Part shown: piece after piece, positions 1 through 6,394 of the stretch
Numbering within the stretch: the stretch's first letter is position 1
How the letters are laid out: the number at the start of each line of letters is the position of its first letter
Assembly (NCBI GenBank): GCA_900548365.1
Contig: URKM01000022.1
Location: forward strand, 1-26,667
Origin: an uncultured Collinsella sp.
Lineage (GTDB): Bacteria > Actinomycetota > Coriobacteriia > Coriobacteriales > Coriobacteriaceae
Direction of reading: 5' to 3'
Length of the DNA: 26,667 nucleotides
Notes under the pieces: generated by a model
Told to the model about the DNA's origin: nothing
The model's input: the letters and a program-made list of their open reading frames with translations, nothing else
The model's database searches: none
Made by a program: the position numbers and the translations under genes

Positions 1-24
1 CGCGAGTTATAAAGTCACGAGAAA

Positions 25-50
25 GGGCCGTCTACCTGCGTAGACGGCCC
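25..50 (-). terminator. Possible rho-independent terminator, minus strand
   Basis: An 11-bp GC-rich perfect stem (GGGCCGTCTAC / GTAGACGGCCC) encloses a 4-base loop. Read on the minus strand it is followed by TTTCTCG, a short U-rich tail. It could be a second terminator behind the parAB operon, or the end of a gene lying outside the window. Confidence 0.5.
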
Positions 51-245
51 AGAATTGGACACACTTTTTGTCCTATAACCCTAACTCTTCAATATATATT
101 TCTTATTATATATTTATTAGTTTTATATGTCTTGCCTAGTATTATACATTTCAATGCATACTAGTTTAAGAGCTCTCAAAGTGCCCGAACGAGGCGAATG
201 CCTCGGTTCAACTCTTCATAACTTCCAAAACCCCGACTTAAACAA
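51..245. other. Gene-free AT-rich stretch with a small hairpin
   Basis: No credible gene is seen. Positions 88-130 are almost pure A/T. A short inverted repeat (CGAGGC-GAAT-GCCTCG) lies at 190-205. The open frame running through here has no ribosome binding site and no recognisable protein features. Confidence 0.5.
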
Positions 246-276
246 ATGGCCTCCACAGGGAAACTGCAGAGGCCAT
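246..276 (-). terminator. Intrinsic terminator of the parA-parB operon
   Basis: On the minus strand a 13-bp stem (two G-U pairs) closes a 5-base TTTCC loop and is followed by TTGTTT. It starts about 20 bases after the stop codon of the small membrane protein gene, so it plausibly ends the parA-parB-small ORF transcript. Confidence 0.8.
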
Positions 277-295
277 AGAGCATATTGGCTCATAA

Positions 296-556
296 CTAGA
301 ATCCAAGACGCTCCCATTGCATACCGGTCCAGTCTTGCACTACCGCTGGATCGTTTGTAAGCTTCGCGCGCTTCAAAACCATATCTTCCGTCATGGTCTC
401 TGCCGCTTTTTTAGATTCGCCGCGGGCAACGTTTAACCATGCAACTGCTTTTGCACGCAAATCTTGCTTTGATGTCAAAACATATACCGCTGCAAAACCA
501 ATCGATGCGCCGATCAATCCGGCTGCAAGCAAACCAACCTGACGCTTCGTCATCAC
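296..556 (-). CDS. Small single-pass membrane protein downstream of parB
   Basis: This gene encodes a protein of about 86 residues. After a short basic N-terminus (TKRQ) comes one hydrophobic helix rich in Gly and Ala (roughly residues 8-28). A charged, Lys/Glu-rich cytosolic-looking tail of about 55 residues follows. The layout resembles YtxH-type small membrane proteins, but no family is recognised with certainty. The start is either GTG at 556, overlapping the parB stop by four bases, or ATG at 553, overlapping by one. Both imply translational coupling to parB. The gene is the last of the parA-parB operon and is followed by a strong terminator. Position and coupling suggest co-expression with the segregation proteins. 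A role at the membrane in segregation is inference only. Confidence 0.75.
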   Translation of the reverse strand: MMTKRQVGLLAAGLIGASIGFAAVYVLTSKQDLRAKAVAWLNVARGESKKAAETMTEDMVLKRAKLTNDPAVVQDWTGMQWERLGF

Positions 557-1425
557 AGATCATCGCTTTCCATTACCTGAGACATAATCCTCTGGAGTTC
601 ATCTTCGTCCTTGAACTCGATTTCAATCTTATTCTTACCACGAGTCGATTTAACACGTACGTTCGTATTGAATACCTGACGCAAAACGCGAGCAGCCTTC
701 TTATAGGATTGAGGAGTAACAGGACGCGGTGTTTTAGGCGTCTCGCCGACTGAAAACAGTGGAGCAAGATTCTCTGTCGCTCGAACGGACAAACCTTCAG
801 CAACAACCTTATCAGCGAGCTTAATTCTCTGCTCCACAAAGGGAACAGCAAGAATTGCCCGGGCATGCCCAGCCGTCAATTTCCCTTCATAGAGATATTC
901 TTGAACAGCCTCCGGCAAATCTAGCAATCTGAGAGAATTTGTAATCGTCGAGCGAGATTTGGAAACAGCTTTGGACAGCGCCTCCTGAGTCATCCCACTC
1001 GCCTTAATGAGTTGCTTGTAACCTCGTGCCTCTTCAATCGGATTCAGATCAGAGCGTTGAAGGTTCTCAATAAGAGCAAGCTCCATAACAGCCTGATCAT
1101 CAACATCCTTAACGATTACAGGCAGTTCCTTAAGACCTGCAATCTTTGAAGCTTGATAACGCCTCTCACCCGCGATAATCTCATAGCGCTTTCCCTTTTT
1201 ACGAACCAAAAGTGGTTGCAAAACGCCATGCTCGCGGATTGACTCACTCAACTCCTCAAGTTCAGTTTCGTTGAAATGAGTTCGAGGCTGATTAGGGTTA
1301 GGAAAGATGTCTTCTATCGAAACAATATTCTCACTTGCAGCTGAATATCCAGTCTCTGATTGCGCTTCACCCATCAGGGAACCAAGACCCCGGCCCAATG
1401 CCGGCTTCTTTTTGGGACTAGGCAC
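553..1425 (-). CDS. parB: Chromosome partitioning protein ParB (Spo0J)
   Basis: ParB is the CTP-dependent DNA clamp that loads at parS sites and organises the origin for segregation. The protein has 290 residues, a usual length. A basic N-terminal tail carries the LGRGLGSLMG element thought to contact ParA. The ParB/Srx CTPase domain follows, with GERRYQAS near residue 87 and ENLQRSDLNPIEEA at 120-133. A helix-turn-helix lies at about 145-168 (MTQEALSKAVSKSRSTITN), and a C-terminal dimerisation segment ends the protein. The GTG start overlaps the end of parA by 8 bases and is preceded by an AGGTG ribosome binding site. Six near-consensus parS sites lie within 1.6 kb, as expected for its binding substrate. 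Confidence 0.97.
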   Translation of the reverse strand: MPSPKKKPALGRGLGSLMGEAQSETGYSAASENIVSIEDIFPNPNQPRTHFNETELEELSESIREHGVLQPLLVRKKGKRYEIIAGERRYQASKIAGLKELPVIVKDVDDQAVMELALIENLQRSDLNPIEEARGYKQLIKASGMTQEALSKAVSKSRSTITNSLRLLDLPEAVQEYLYEGKLTAGHARAILAVPFVEQRIKLADKVVAEGLSVRATENLAPLFSVGETPKTPRPVTPQSYKKAARVLRQVFNTNVRVKSTRGKNKIEIEFKDEDELQRIMSQVMESDDL

Positions 1426-2218
1426 GGCGAATCACCTCTCTTGCAAGATTGATATAGGCACGAGCTCCTTTATTGCTCGGAGAGTACTTCGTAACCGGCA
1501 AACCATATGACGGAGCCTCAGAGATCTTCACGGAACGGGGAATCAATGTTTTAAAGGCAAGGTTACCGAAGTAATTTCTAACCTCTTCAACAACCTGATT
1601 AGAAAGGGAAGTTCTCGAATCATACATGGTGAGCAGAACGCCAAACGTATCGAGAGATTTATTAATACGCCCCTTGACCATTCTCATCGATTCAAGAAGC
1701 TTCGTAACACCCTCGAGCGCATAATACTCGCACTGGATGGGAATCAACACGCTATCAGCTGCTGCAAGCGCATTGATCGTAAGCAATCCCAAAGACGGCG
1801 GACAATCAATAAAGATAAAGTCAAACTCATCCCGAATAGGCTCAATCATATCCTTCAAGCGTGTTTCGCGGGCAATAGCGCTCACAAGCTCGATTTCTGC
1901 ACCAGCAAGCTGGATTGTTGCCGGAACAACGAACACCTTTTTACATGGAGTATCCTGGATGATGTCATCAGCGGGCACATCATGAAGAATTGCGTCATAT
2001 ACGCATTGCGTAAGAGTCTCTTTATCGATTCCAAACCCACTAGTCGTGTTTCCCTGAGGGTCAAAATCGATAATTAAGACCTTTCTATTCTGCTCACCAA
2101 GCGCTGCAGCAAGATTTACCGCAGTGGTAGACTTACCAACTCCGCCCTTCTGGTTGATAATGGCAATTACTCTCGTATCTTTCTCAGCTTTAGAACGCTT
2201 AACGTCTTTATAGCTCAC
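1418..2218 (-). CDS. parA: Chromosome partitioning ATPase ParA (Soj)
   Basis: This is a ParA/MinD-type deviant Walker ATPase. It works with ParB in origin segregation and, in other bacteria, also regulates DnaA. KGGVGKST (about residues 24-31) is the deviant Walker A motif with its signature lysine. DFDPQGN and IFIDCPPSLG are the A' and B motifs. The frame is open up to 2320, but the GTG at 2218 is preferred. It has GGAG at 6-base spacing and gives the usual 266-residue length, with the ATPase fold starting about 15 residues in. The longer version would translate straight through parS sequences (FHVK encoded twice), which argues against it. The gene overlaps parB by 8 bases. Confidence 0.95.
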   Translation of the reverse strand: MSYKDVKRSKAEKDTRVIAIINQKGGVGKSTTAVNLAAALGEQNRKVLIIDFDPQGNTTSGFGIDKETLTQCVYDAILHDVPADDIIQDTPCKKVFVVPATIQLAGAEIELVSAIARETRLKDMIEPIRDEFDFIFIDCPPSLGLLTINALAAADSVLIPIQCEYYALEGVTKLLESMRMVKGRINKSLDTFGVLLTMYDSRTSLSNQVVEEVRNYFGNLAFKTLIPRSVKISEAPSYGLPVTKYSPSNKGARAYINLAREVIRRA

Positions 2219-2252
2219 GTATCGCTCCAATCCATGCCATTTTCCGGTTGAT

Positions 2253-2268
2253 TGTTTCACGTGAAACC
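2253..2268. promoter_or_regulatory. parS site 1
   Basis: TGTTTCACGTGAAACC matches the parS consensus TGTTTCACGTGAAACA at 15 of 16 bases. It lies in the parA leader, 35 bases before the preferred start. Confidence 0.9.
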
Positions 2269-2285
2269 ATCTTCGTCTATCACAT

Positions 2286-2301
2286 CGTTTCACGTGAAAC
2301 A
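2286..2301. promoter_or_regulatory. parS site 2
   Basis: CGTTTCACGTGAAACA matches the consensus at 15 of 16 bases. It is 33 bases from site 1, start to start. Confidence 0.9.
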
Positions 2302-2319
2302 TAATCTTATCTCGTACCA

Positions 2320-2335
2320 TGTTTCACGTGAAACA
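2320..2335. promoter_or_regulatory. parS site 3 (perfect)
   Basis: TGTTTCACGTGAAACA is a perfect 16-base palindromic parS. It is 34 bases from site 2, so sites 1-3 are spaced at about three helical turns. Confidence 0.95.
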
Positions 2336-2380
2336 TGGCATTTCTATTACTCATCATTCTAACGCAGTAAGTAATGAATA

Positions 2381-2396
2381 TGTTTCACGTGAAACA
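2381..2396. promoter_or_regulatory. parS site 4 (perfect)
   Basis: A perfect 16-base parS in the non-coding region upstream of parA. Confidence 0.95.
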
Positions 2397-2813
2397 ATCC
2401 ATGAATTACTAAAGTGGGCATGATCCAACAACTCAATTAGTTGATTTTGGAGAGAAATCTGCGTTATTCAATCAATATCACAGTATTACGGGAAAAGCGT
2501 CTATTCCACAGCACACATCCGAGGATTTAACCGCAGATACTAAGTAGATTGAATAGATTACATTGCAAAACAGTATCGACGCCACTAAAAGCGATGTCCC
2601 CAATCAATTCCATGCGCAAATTAGAGAATGATCTTTCTTCTATGAACTAAAACGGTGGTAAATAGTACCACCTTCGAAAGATATTTGGACACAAGCCGGC
2701 TTTCAAGTATCGAGTCTAAAAATCAATACTCCCATTCAGATAAATTCATCAGTATTGTATGCTCCTGCTCATACTCGCCATCTAATGCTTCAATACAACG
2801 GATAACCACTCAA
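2397..2813. other. Gene-free AT-rich stretch between parS sites
   Basis: No open frame here has a ribosome binding site or protein-like character. One inverted repeat (GGTGGTA-AATAG-TACCACC) lies at 2654-2672. On the minus strand it is followed by GTTTTAG and could be a weak terminator. Otherwise nothing is recognised. The stretch may simply be spacer for ParB spreading. Confidence 0.5.
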
Positions 2814-2829
2814 TGTTTCACGTGAAACG
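2814..2829. promoter_or_regulatory. parS site 5
   Basis: TGTTTCACGTGAAACG matches the parS consensus at 15 of 16 bases. Confidence 0.9.
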
Positions 2830-2924
2830 TTAGTAGACCCGCCGATACAATACGTGATCTCAAAATTACTTGAGCAAACTCCCCAAGAAACGCCGTTGAG
2901 CATTTCAAAAGAATTAAACAAAAT

Positions 2925-2954
2925 GGCGGTGCACCGCATAAGCAGTGCACCGCC
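2925..2954 (-). terminator. Intrinsic terminator behind rsmG
   Basis: A perfect 10-bp stem (GGCGGTGCAC / GTGCACCGCC) with a 10-base loop. On the minus strand it is followed by ATTTTGTTTAATT. It sits 62 bases after the rsmG stop codon. A parS site lies between the stop and this hairpin. Confidence 0.8.
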
Positions 2955-2961
2955 AAAGAAT

Positions 2962-2977
2962 TGTTTCACGTGAAACA
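2962..2977. promoter_or_regulatory. parS site 6 (perfect)
   Basis: A perfect 16-base parS inside the 3' untranslated part of the rsmG transcript, between its stop codon and terminator. Confidence 0.95.
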
Positions 2978-3016
2978 TACAATGCAACACGTCAGTTAAT
3001 CCAGCCCGCAACGAAA

Positions 3017-3784
3017 CTAAGCAAGCGGAGTCCTTTTGGCCAGACCAGCAGAACGAGGTAGCTCGACGCGAGGAGCCCGAACAGACGTGAAGCTAAAGAC
3101 TATGCGATGTCCCAGCTGATTTGGTAACTCAAATTCATTCGAGCAAGACAAGGCGAGTCCGCAGAGCTCGGCAGCCTTAAGTCCGCTTTGGATCTCAGAT
3201 TCATCAGGATTTGCTTTAGCGATAATAAGTTGCCCACCTTTATTTAGGAAGGGAGTTGCATATTCAATGAGAACAGGCATAGAGGCAAGCGCGCGGGCAC
3301 ACACGCAATCGAATTGTCCGGATTCCTGCTTGGCATAATCTTCAAGCCTTGCGTGAACAGCAATTGCGTTATCGAGAGAAAGTTTCCCAATGAATGCGTT
3401 GACTGCATTGATTTTCTTGCCGACGGAATCAAGAAGAACAAGCTCGTGATCCGTGGCGCAAGCAAGCGGAATACCAGGAAAACCCGCACCAGTGCCCATA
3501 TCAAGGATTCGTTGAGCTTCACTTGGAATTGAAGGAAGCAACAACAGCGAATCAAGAATATGAAGTACAAGGGCATCTTGAAGATCAGTGATACGAGTAA
3601 GATTAATGTACTCATTTACTTGCGACACATACAAGAGATGATCGAGACACTTCTTAAGCGAGTCTTCGGAGATATCAAGTCCAGCATCAATGACGTAGGA
3701 CTTCAAGGTGTCCAGGAGCTCTTGGTGATGATCGTTAGAAATTGACAAGGGCTGTAGAATTACAGGGCGTGGTGCGTTCGCCAT
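3017..3784 (-). CDS. rsmG: 16S rRNA m7G527 methyltransferase RsmG (GidB)
   Basis: RsmG methylates N7 of G527 in 16S rRNA using S-adenosylmethionine. The protein has 255 residues. The SAM-binding motif ILDMGTGAGFPGIPLA is at about 94-109, followed by the acidic strand-2 end (LVLLD) and the ARALA segment typical of the family. An upstream in-frame TTG at 3802 would add six residues. ATG at 3784 is preferred because AAAGGTAG lies just before it. The gene sits in its classic place beside parA and the jag operon. It is separated from jag by a terminator and followed by its own terminator, so it is probably transcribed alone. Loss of this gene gives low-level streptomycin resistance in other bacteria; here it is intact. 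Confidence 0.95.
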   Translation of the reverse strand: MANAPRPVILQPLSISNDHHQELLDTLKSYVIDAGLDISEDSLKKCLDHLLYVSQVNEYINLTRITDLQDALVLHILDSLLLLPSIPSEAQRILDMGTGAGFPGIPLACATDHELVLLDSVGKKINAVNAFIGKLSLDNAIAVHARLEDYAKQESGQFDCVCARALASMPVLIEYATPFLNKGGQLIIAKANPDESEIQSGLKAAELCGLALSCSNEFELPNQLGHRIVFSFTSVRAPRVELPRSAGLAKRTPLA

Positions 3785-3879
3785 AAATACTCTACCTTTC
3801 AAAGTGATTCGAGCAGAAGCTGATGACTGAAATTAGTGTAACAAGAAGTTCAGTCATAAAAAGTGATATCGCAGCTAAT

Positions 3880-3906
3880 AAAAAAGGGGATGCAGAATGC
3901 ATCCCC
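3880..3906 (-). terminator. Intrinsic terminator of the rpmH-jag operon
   Basis: A perfect 9-bp stem (GGGGATGCA / TGCATCCCC) with a 3-base loop. On the minus strand it is followed by six T residues. It begins about 20 bases after the khpB/jag stop codon. Confidence 0.9.
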
Positions 3907-3928
3907 TTTAAAGACAACGGATTTCAAG

Positions 3929-4492
3929 CTAGCAAGGTTGAATAACAACGCGGCGCTCAGGATCAGTGCCTTCGGAATGGGTTTCAACCTGAGGGTTCTC
4001 CCGGAGCGCGATATGAACCAGTCGACGTTCATAAGCACTCATCGGAGGCAAGGACACGGAGCGATGCTGCTTGAGAGCACGGTCGGCAGCAGAGACAGCC
4101 ATCGAAACAACCTTATCGTGCCTACGGCTCTTGTATCCTTCAACATCAACAACAACGGGATACCTGAATCCGAGCTTCCTGCTCACAAGTAAAGCAAACA
4201 GCGTCTGCAGAGACTCAAGAGTGCGTCCATGACGACCGATGAGAACCGCCAGATCGGGAGCGGTCACATCAAGAATCAGCTCGCCATCATCGCCGTCGTA
4301 CTCATCAATAGGCGAGTCCGCAGCGTCAAAGTGCTCGAGGATTGAGCGGAGCACGGAAACGGCAACGTCGGCAATAGCATCGAGCTCGGCATCAGAGAGC
4401 TCCTCGCCGTTTTTATAACGCTCAGCAACGGAAACGAAGTCAACAGCAGAATCCTCTACTGCTTCAACGACATCGGAAATCTGATCGGACAT
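3929..4492 (-). CDS. khpB: KH-R3H RNA-binding protein KhpB (Jag/EloR)
   Basis: This RNA-binding protein of 187 residues is encoded right after yidC, its usual position. A KH domain with the GxxG loop IGRHGRT lies at about residues 84-90, followed by LESLQTLFALLVSRK. An R3H domain makes up the C-terminal third (YKSRRHDK ... SAYERRLVHIAL ... ERRVVIQP). In streptococci KhpB/EloR works with KhpA in control of cell elongation. The N-terminal Jag_N domain of Firmicutes homologues is absent. In its place is an acidic helical stretch of about 65 residues (SDVVEAVEDS ... ELDAIADVAV). It is the last gene of the rpmH operon. Confidence 0.93.
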   Translation of the reverse strand: MSDQISDVVEAVEDSAVDFVSVAERYKNGEELSDAELDAIADVAVSVLRSILEHFDAADSPIDEYDGDDGELILDVTAPDLAVLIGRHGRTLESLQTLFALLVSRKLGFRYPVVVDVEGYKSRRHDKVVSMAVSAADRALKQHRSVSLPPMSAYERRLVHIALRENPQVETHSEGTDPERRVVIQPC

Positions 4493-4522
4493 GGTATCCT
4501 CCTATTTTAGTAAGGTACCTGA

Positions 4523-5299
4523 TTAGTTCTTCTTATGCTGACGAGGCTTGCGCTCGCGACGAACAACGTTGACCTCGATCGGAGCGTTCGCCAAGCGCTC
4601 TTCCTCTTCGGCCTTCGCCTTGTCGATAACCTTCTGGGTAACGAAGATCTGCTGAACGACCTGCCACAGCGTAGAGACATCGTAATACAACAAAACGCCG
4701 GCGGGCAGGCCCCAGCCAACAAAGAGCATCATGATAGTCATGACGATGCCCATGGTCTTCATGCTCTGAGCCTGGGCACCCGTCTGATTGCGAGCCATAT
4801 ACAGCTGCGGAATCAAGGTCAGAACGGAGAACAGCACCAGCGCGATGATGTAGGGAAGCGCGGTGGTAAAACCATCAGCCATGGCGGTGGCAGGCGACGT
4901 AATCAGGCTCGGAAGGATGTTGAAAAAAGAGAAGGTTCCCTCGTAATCCGGGAAGTAGTGAGGCAGATCGCGAAGAAGCGTGAACAGCGCGAGCAGCAAG
5001 GGCATCTGGATGAAAAGCGGCAGGCAGCCACCGAAGGGATTGAACTTGTTCTCGCTGTAGAACTTCTGCATCTCCTCGGCCTGGCGCTGCGGATCATCAG
5101 CGTAGCGCTCCTGGATCTCCATCAGCTTGGGCTGCAGAACCTGCATACGGGCGGTTGCCTTGGTGGATTTAAGCATCAAAGGCGTCAGGAGCAGGCGCAC
5201 GATGATCACCAGGATGATGATCGACAGGCCCCAGTCTGCCGCGAACCCCTGAATTACCTTCAGGATCTCCAAAAGAATCTGAACGATCCAATCCCACAT
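4523..5299 (-). CDS. yidC: Membrane protein insertase YidC (Oxa1 family)
   Basis: YidC inserts and folds inner-membrane proteins, alone or with SecYEG. The 258-residue length is that of the short Gram-positive type, without the large periplasmic domain of Gram-negative YidC. A conserved membrane-embedded arginine (R35, in VIIVRLLLTPLML) marks the hydrophilic groove. The cytoplasmic hairpin (MQVLQPKLMEIQERYADDP) follows, then the FNPFGGCLPLFIQMP motif and further membrane segments. The C-terminus is strongly basic (RRERKPRQHKK), which fits ribosome contact. No lipobox or cleavable lipoprotein signal is seen, unlike Firmicutes SpoIIIJ. It lies between yidD and khpB. Confidence 0.96.
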   Translation of the reverse strand: MWDWIVQILLEILKVIQGFAADWGLSIIILVIIVRLLLTPLMLKSTKATARMQVLQPKLMEIQERYADDPQRQAEEMQKFYSENKFNPFGGCLPLFIQMPLLLALFTLLRDLPHYFPDYEGTFSFFNILPSLITSPATAMADGFTTALPYIIALVLFSVLTLIPQLYMARNQTGAQAQSMKTMGIVMTIMMLFVGWGLPAGVLLYYDVSTLWQVVQQIFVTQKVIDKAKAEEEERLANAPIEVNVVRRERKPRQHKKN

Positions 5300-5328
5300 G
5301 TTGAATTCCTCCGAACGAAAACGCCCTG

Positions 5329-5568
5329 TTAGGGCACGGGATCATAGCCACCGACACGCCATCCGTTGCATCGAGTGATGCGGCGGACGGCGAGCCAGCA
5401 GCCTTTTAAAACACCATGCTTCTCAATAGCCTCAACAGCATACTGTGAACAGGTAGGGAAATAGATGCACGCATCGGGAAGCAGAGGAGAAATATATCTC
5501 TGGTAGATGCGCACGGCCCCAATCGCAGTGCGTTTGGGTAGGCTGAGAACAAGTGAAATTCCGCGCAC
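5329..5568 (-). CDS. yidD: Membrane protein insertion efficiency factor YidD
   Basis: YidD is a small membrane-associated protein of 79 residues that assists YidC-dependent insertion. The family core is clear: IRIYQRYISPLLP-like sequence, then CIYFPTCSQYAVEAIEKHGVLKG and a C-terminal GYDPVP. A longer frame reaches 5670, but the GTG at 5568 shares a base with the rnpA stop (TAGTG) and gives the normal family length. The overlap implies translational coupling to rnpA. The gap to yidC is about 30 bases. Confidence 0.93.
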   Translation of the reverse strand: MRGISLVLSLPKRTAIGAVRIYQRYISPLLPDACIYFPTCSQYAVEAIEKHGVLKGCWLAVRRITRCNGWRVGGYDPVP

Positions 5569-5894
5569 TAAGCCACCCCCGCTCGTTTGAGCAGGGATTT
5601 CAGCGCCTCGATCATTTCTTCCGGATGGGCCGTACGCGTTCGGGGGGTGGCGAACAGGATAACGTCGCAACCCTCAACAGGTAGCCGCAATGCGCGCGCC
5701 GCCTCACGCAGCACGCGCTTGGAGCGGTTGCGCACAACAGCGCAACCAAGGCGTTTTGCAGCAACGAAGGCGACCCGACCCGGATCGCCTTCGTTGACTG
5801 CTTCACATATAACCATTCGAATCAGGGGATGGTTATATCGCCTTCCCTGAGTGAACGCACGCTCGAACTCCAGCCGAGACTTCAGTGTCCTCAT
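5568..5894 (-). CDS. rnpA: Ribonuclease P protein component
   Basis: RnpA is the protein subunit of RNase P, which matures tRNA 5' ends together with the RNA RnpB. The protein has 108 residues, the usual length. The RNR signature is present as AVVRNRSKRVLREAAR, preceded by VAFVAAKRLGCA. The N-terminal LKSRLEFERAFTQGRR is typical of the substrate-cleft region. It lies 15 bases after rpmH in the same operon and overlaps yidD by one base. Confidence 0.95.
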   Translation of the reverse strand: MRTLKSRLEFERAFTQGRRYNHPLIRMVICEAVNEGDPGRVAFVAAKRLGCAVVRNRSKRVLREAARALRLPVEGCDVILFATPRTRTAHPEEMIEALKSLLKRAGVA

Positions 5895-5909
5895 GCGAGT
5901 AGCGTGACT

Positions 5910-6053
5910 TTAGTTGTCGCTCACCGTAAGACGCTTGCGGCCCTTGGCACGACGACGGGCGAGAACGGCACGGCCGCCCTTGGTGGCCATACGGGCACGG
6001 AAGCCGTGGGTCTTGGCGCGCTTGCGCTTGTTAGGCTGGTAGGTACGCTTCAT
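5910..6053 (-). CDS. rpmH: 50S ribosomal protein L34
   Basis: L34 is a 47-residue, extremely basic ribosomal protein. The start MKRTYQPNKRKRAKTHGFR and the later RMATKGGRAVLARRRAKGRK are the family hallmarks. It ends LTVSDN. A strong AGGAGG lies nine bases before the ATG. It is the first gene of the rpmH-rnpA-yidD-yidC-khpB operon, with a good promoter about 70 bases upstream. Confidence 0.97.
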   Translation of the reverse strand: MKRTYQPNKRKRAKTHGFRARMATKGGRAVLARRRAKGRKRLTVSDN

Positions 6054-6082
6054 GGTTGATATCCTCCTGGTGCATTTCGTCT

Positions 6083-6114
6083 GCTCACAGACTCACAGAT
6101 ATAGACATGTGAGC
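6083..6114 (-). other. Hairpin at the 5' end of the rpmH mRNA
   Basis: A perfect 7-bp inverted repeat (GCTCACA ... TGTGAGC) sits where transcription from the predicted rpmH promoter would begin. The loop contains a second TGTGAG, so two alternative hairpins are possible. It may stabilise the message or act in regulation; function is unknown. Confidence 0.45.
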
Positions 6115-6120
6115 TTAGAG

Positions 6121-6150
6121 ATTGTAGGGAATACCGTGCGGAAATGTCAA
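6121..6150 (-). promoter_or_regulatory. Sigma-70-type promoter of the rpmH operon
   Basis: On the minus strand a perfect -35 TTGACA (6145-6150) is followed, after 18 bases, by TACAAT (6121-6126), five of six matches to the -10 consensus. Transcription would begin near 6114, leaving a leader of about 60 bases before rpmH. Confidence 0.75.
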
Positions 6151-6227
6151 TGAATCTCGGCTAAAAGATTGACAATTCTTCGGTGAATTTCATCGTTCGT
6201 GCATGAGATCGATATCCCACAGCTTTT

Positions 6228-6394
6228 CTTTCACGTTCTTTCACAGAGTTTTCCACAGGTTGTTGGCAAGTTGTTAATAACTTTTCGCGTCTTTTCTTCA
6301 GTTTTCAACCGATTGGGAAAACTTGTTGAAAGATGCGAAAGCTTTCATGCGGAGCTGATATCCTGTTGAAAGAAACGCGAAAGAACGGGATGAC
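6228..6394. promoter_or_regulatory. Iterated-motif region upstream of the GHKL gene and dnaA
   Basis: Related 16-20 base units recur: minus-strand TGTGAAAGAACGTGAAAG (6228-6245), minus-strand GAAAAGACGCGAAAAG (6281-6296), and plus-strand TGTTGAAAGATGCGAAAG (6324-6341) and TGTTGAAAGAAACGCGAAAG (6364-6383). DnaA-box-like words lie among them: TTTTCCACA at 6249-6257, and TTATTAACA on the minus strand at 6272-6280. The region separates the divergent rpmH and GHKL-dnaA transcription units, so it is both promoter region and possible secondary part of the origin. Confidence 0.6.

Noticed and set aside
2219..2320. Extended ParA N-terminus starting at ATG 2320
   Set aside because: It would translate two parS sites and add 34 residues unlike ParA; GTG 2218 has a better ribosome binding site and gives family length.
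2790..3011. 73-residue minus-strand frame
   Set aside because: It runs through two parS sites and the rsmG terminator hairpin, with no ribosome binding site or protein-like composition.
6169..6174. Plus-strand TTGACA as promoter of the GHKL-dnaA unit
   Set aside because: No acceptable -10 element occurs at 16-18 bases downstream.
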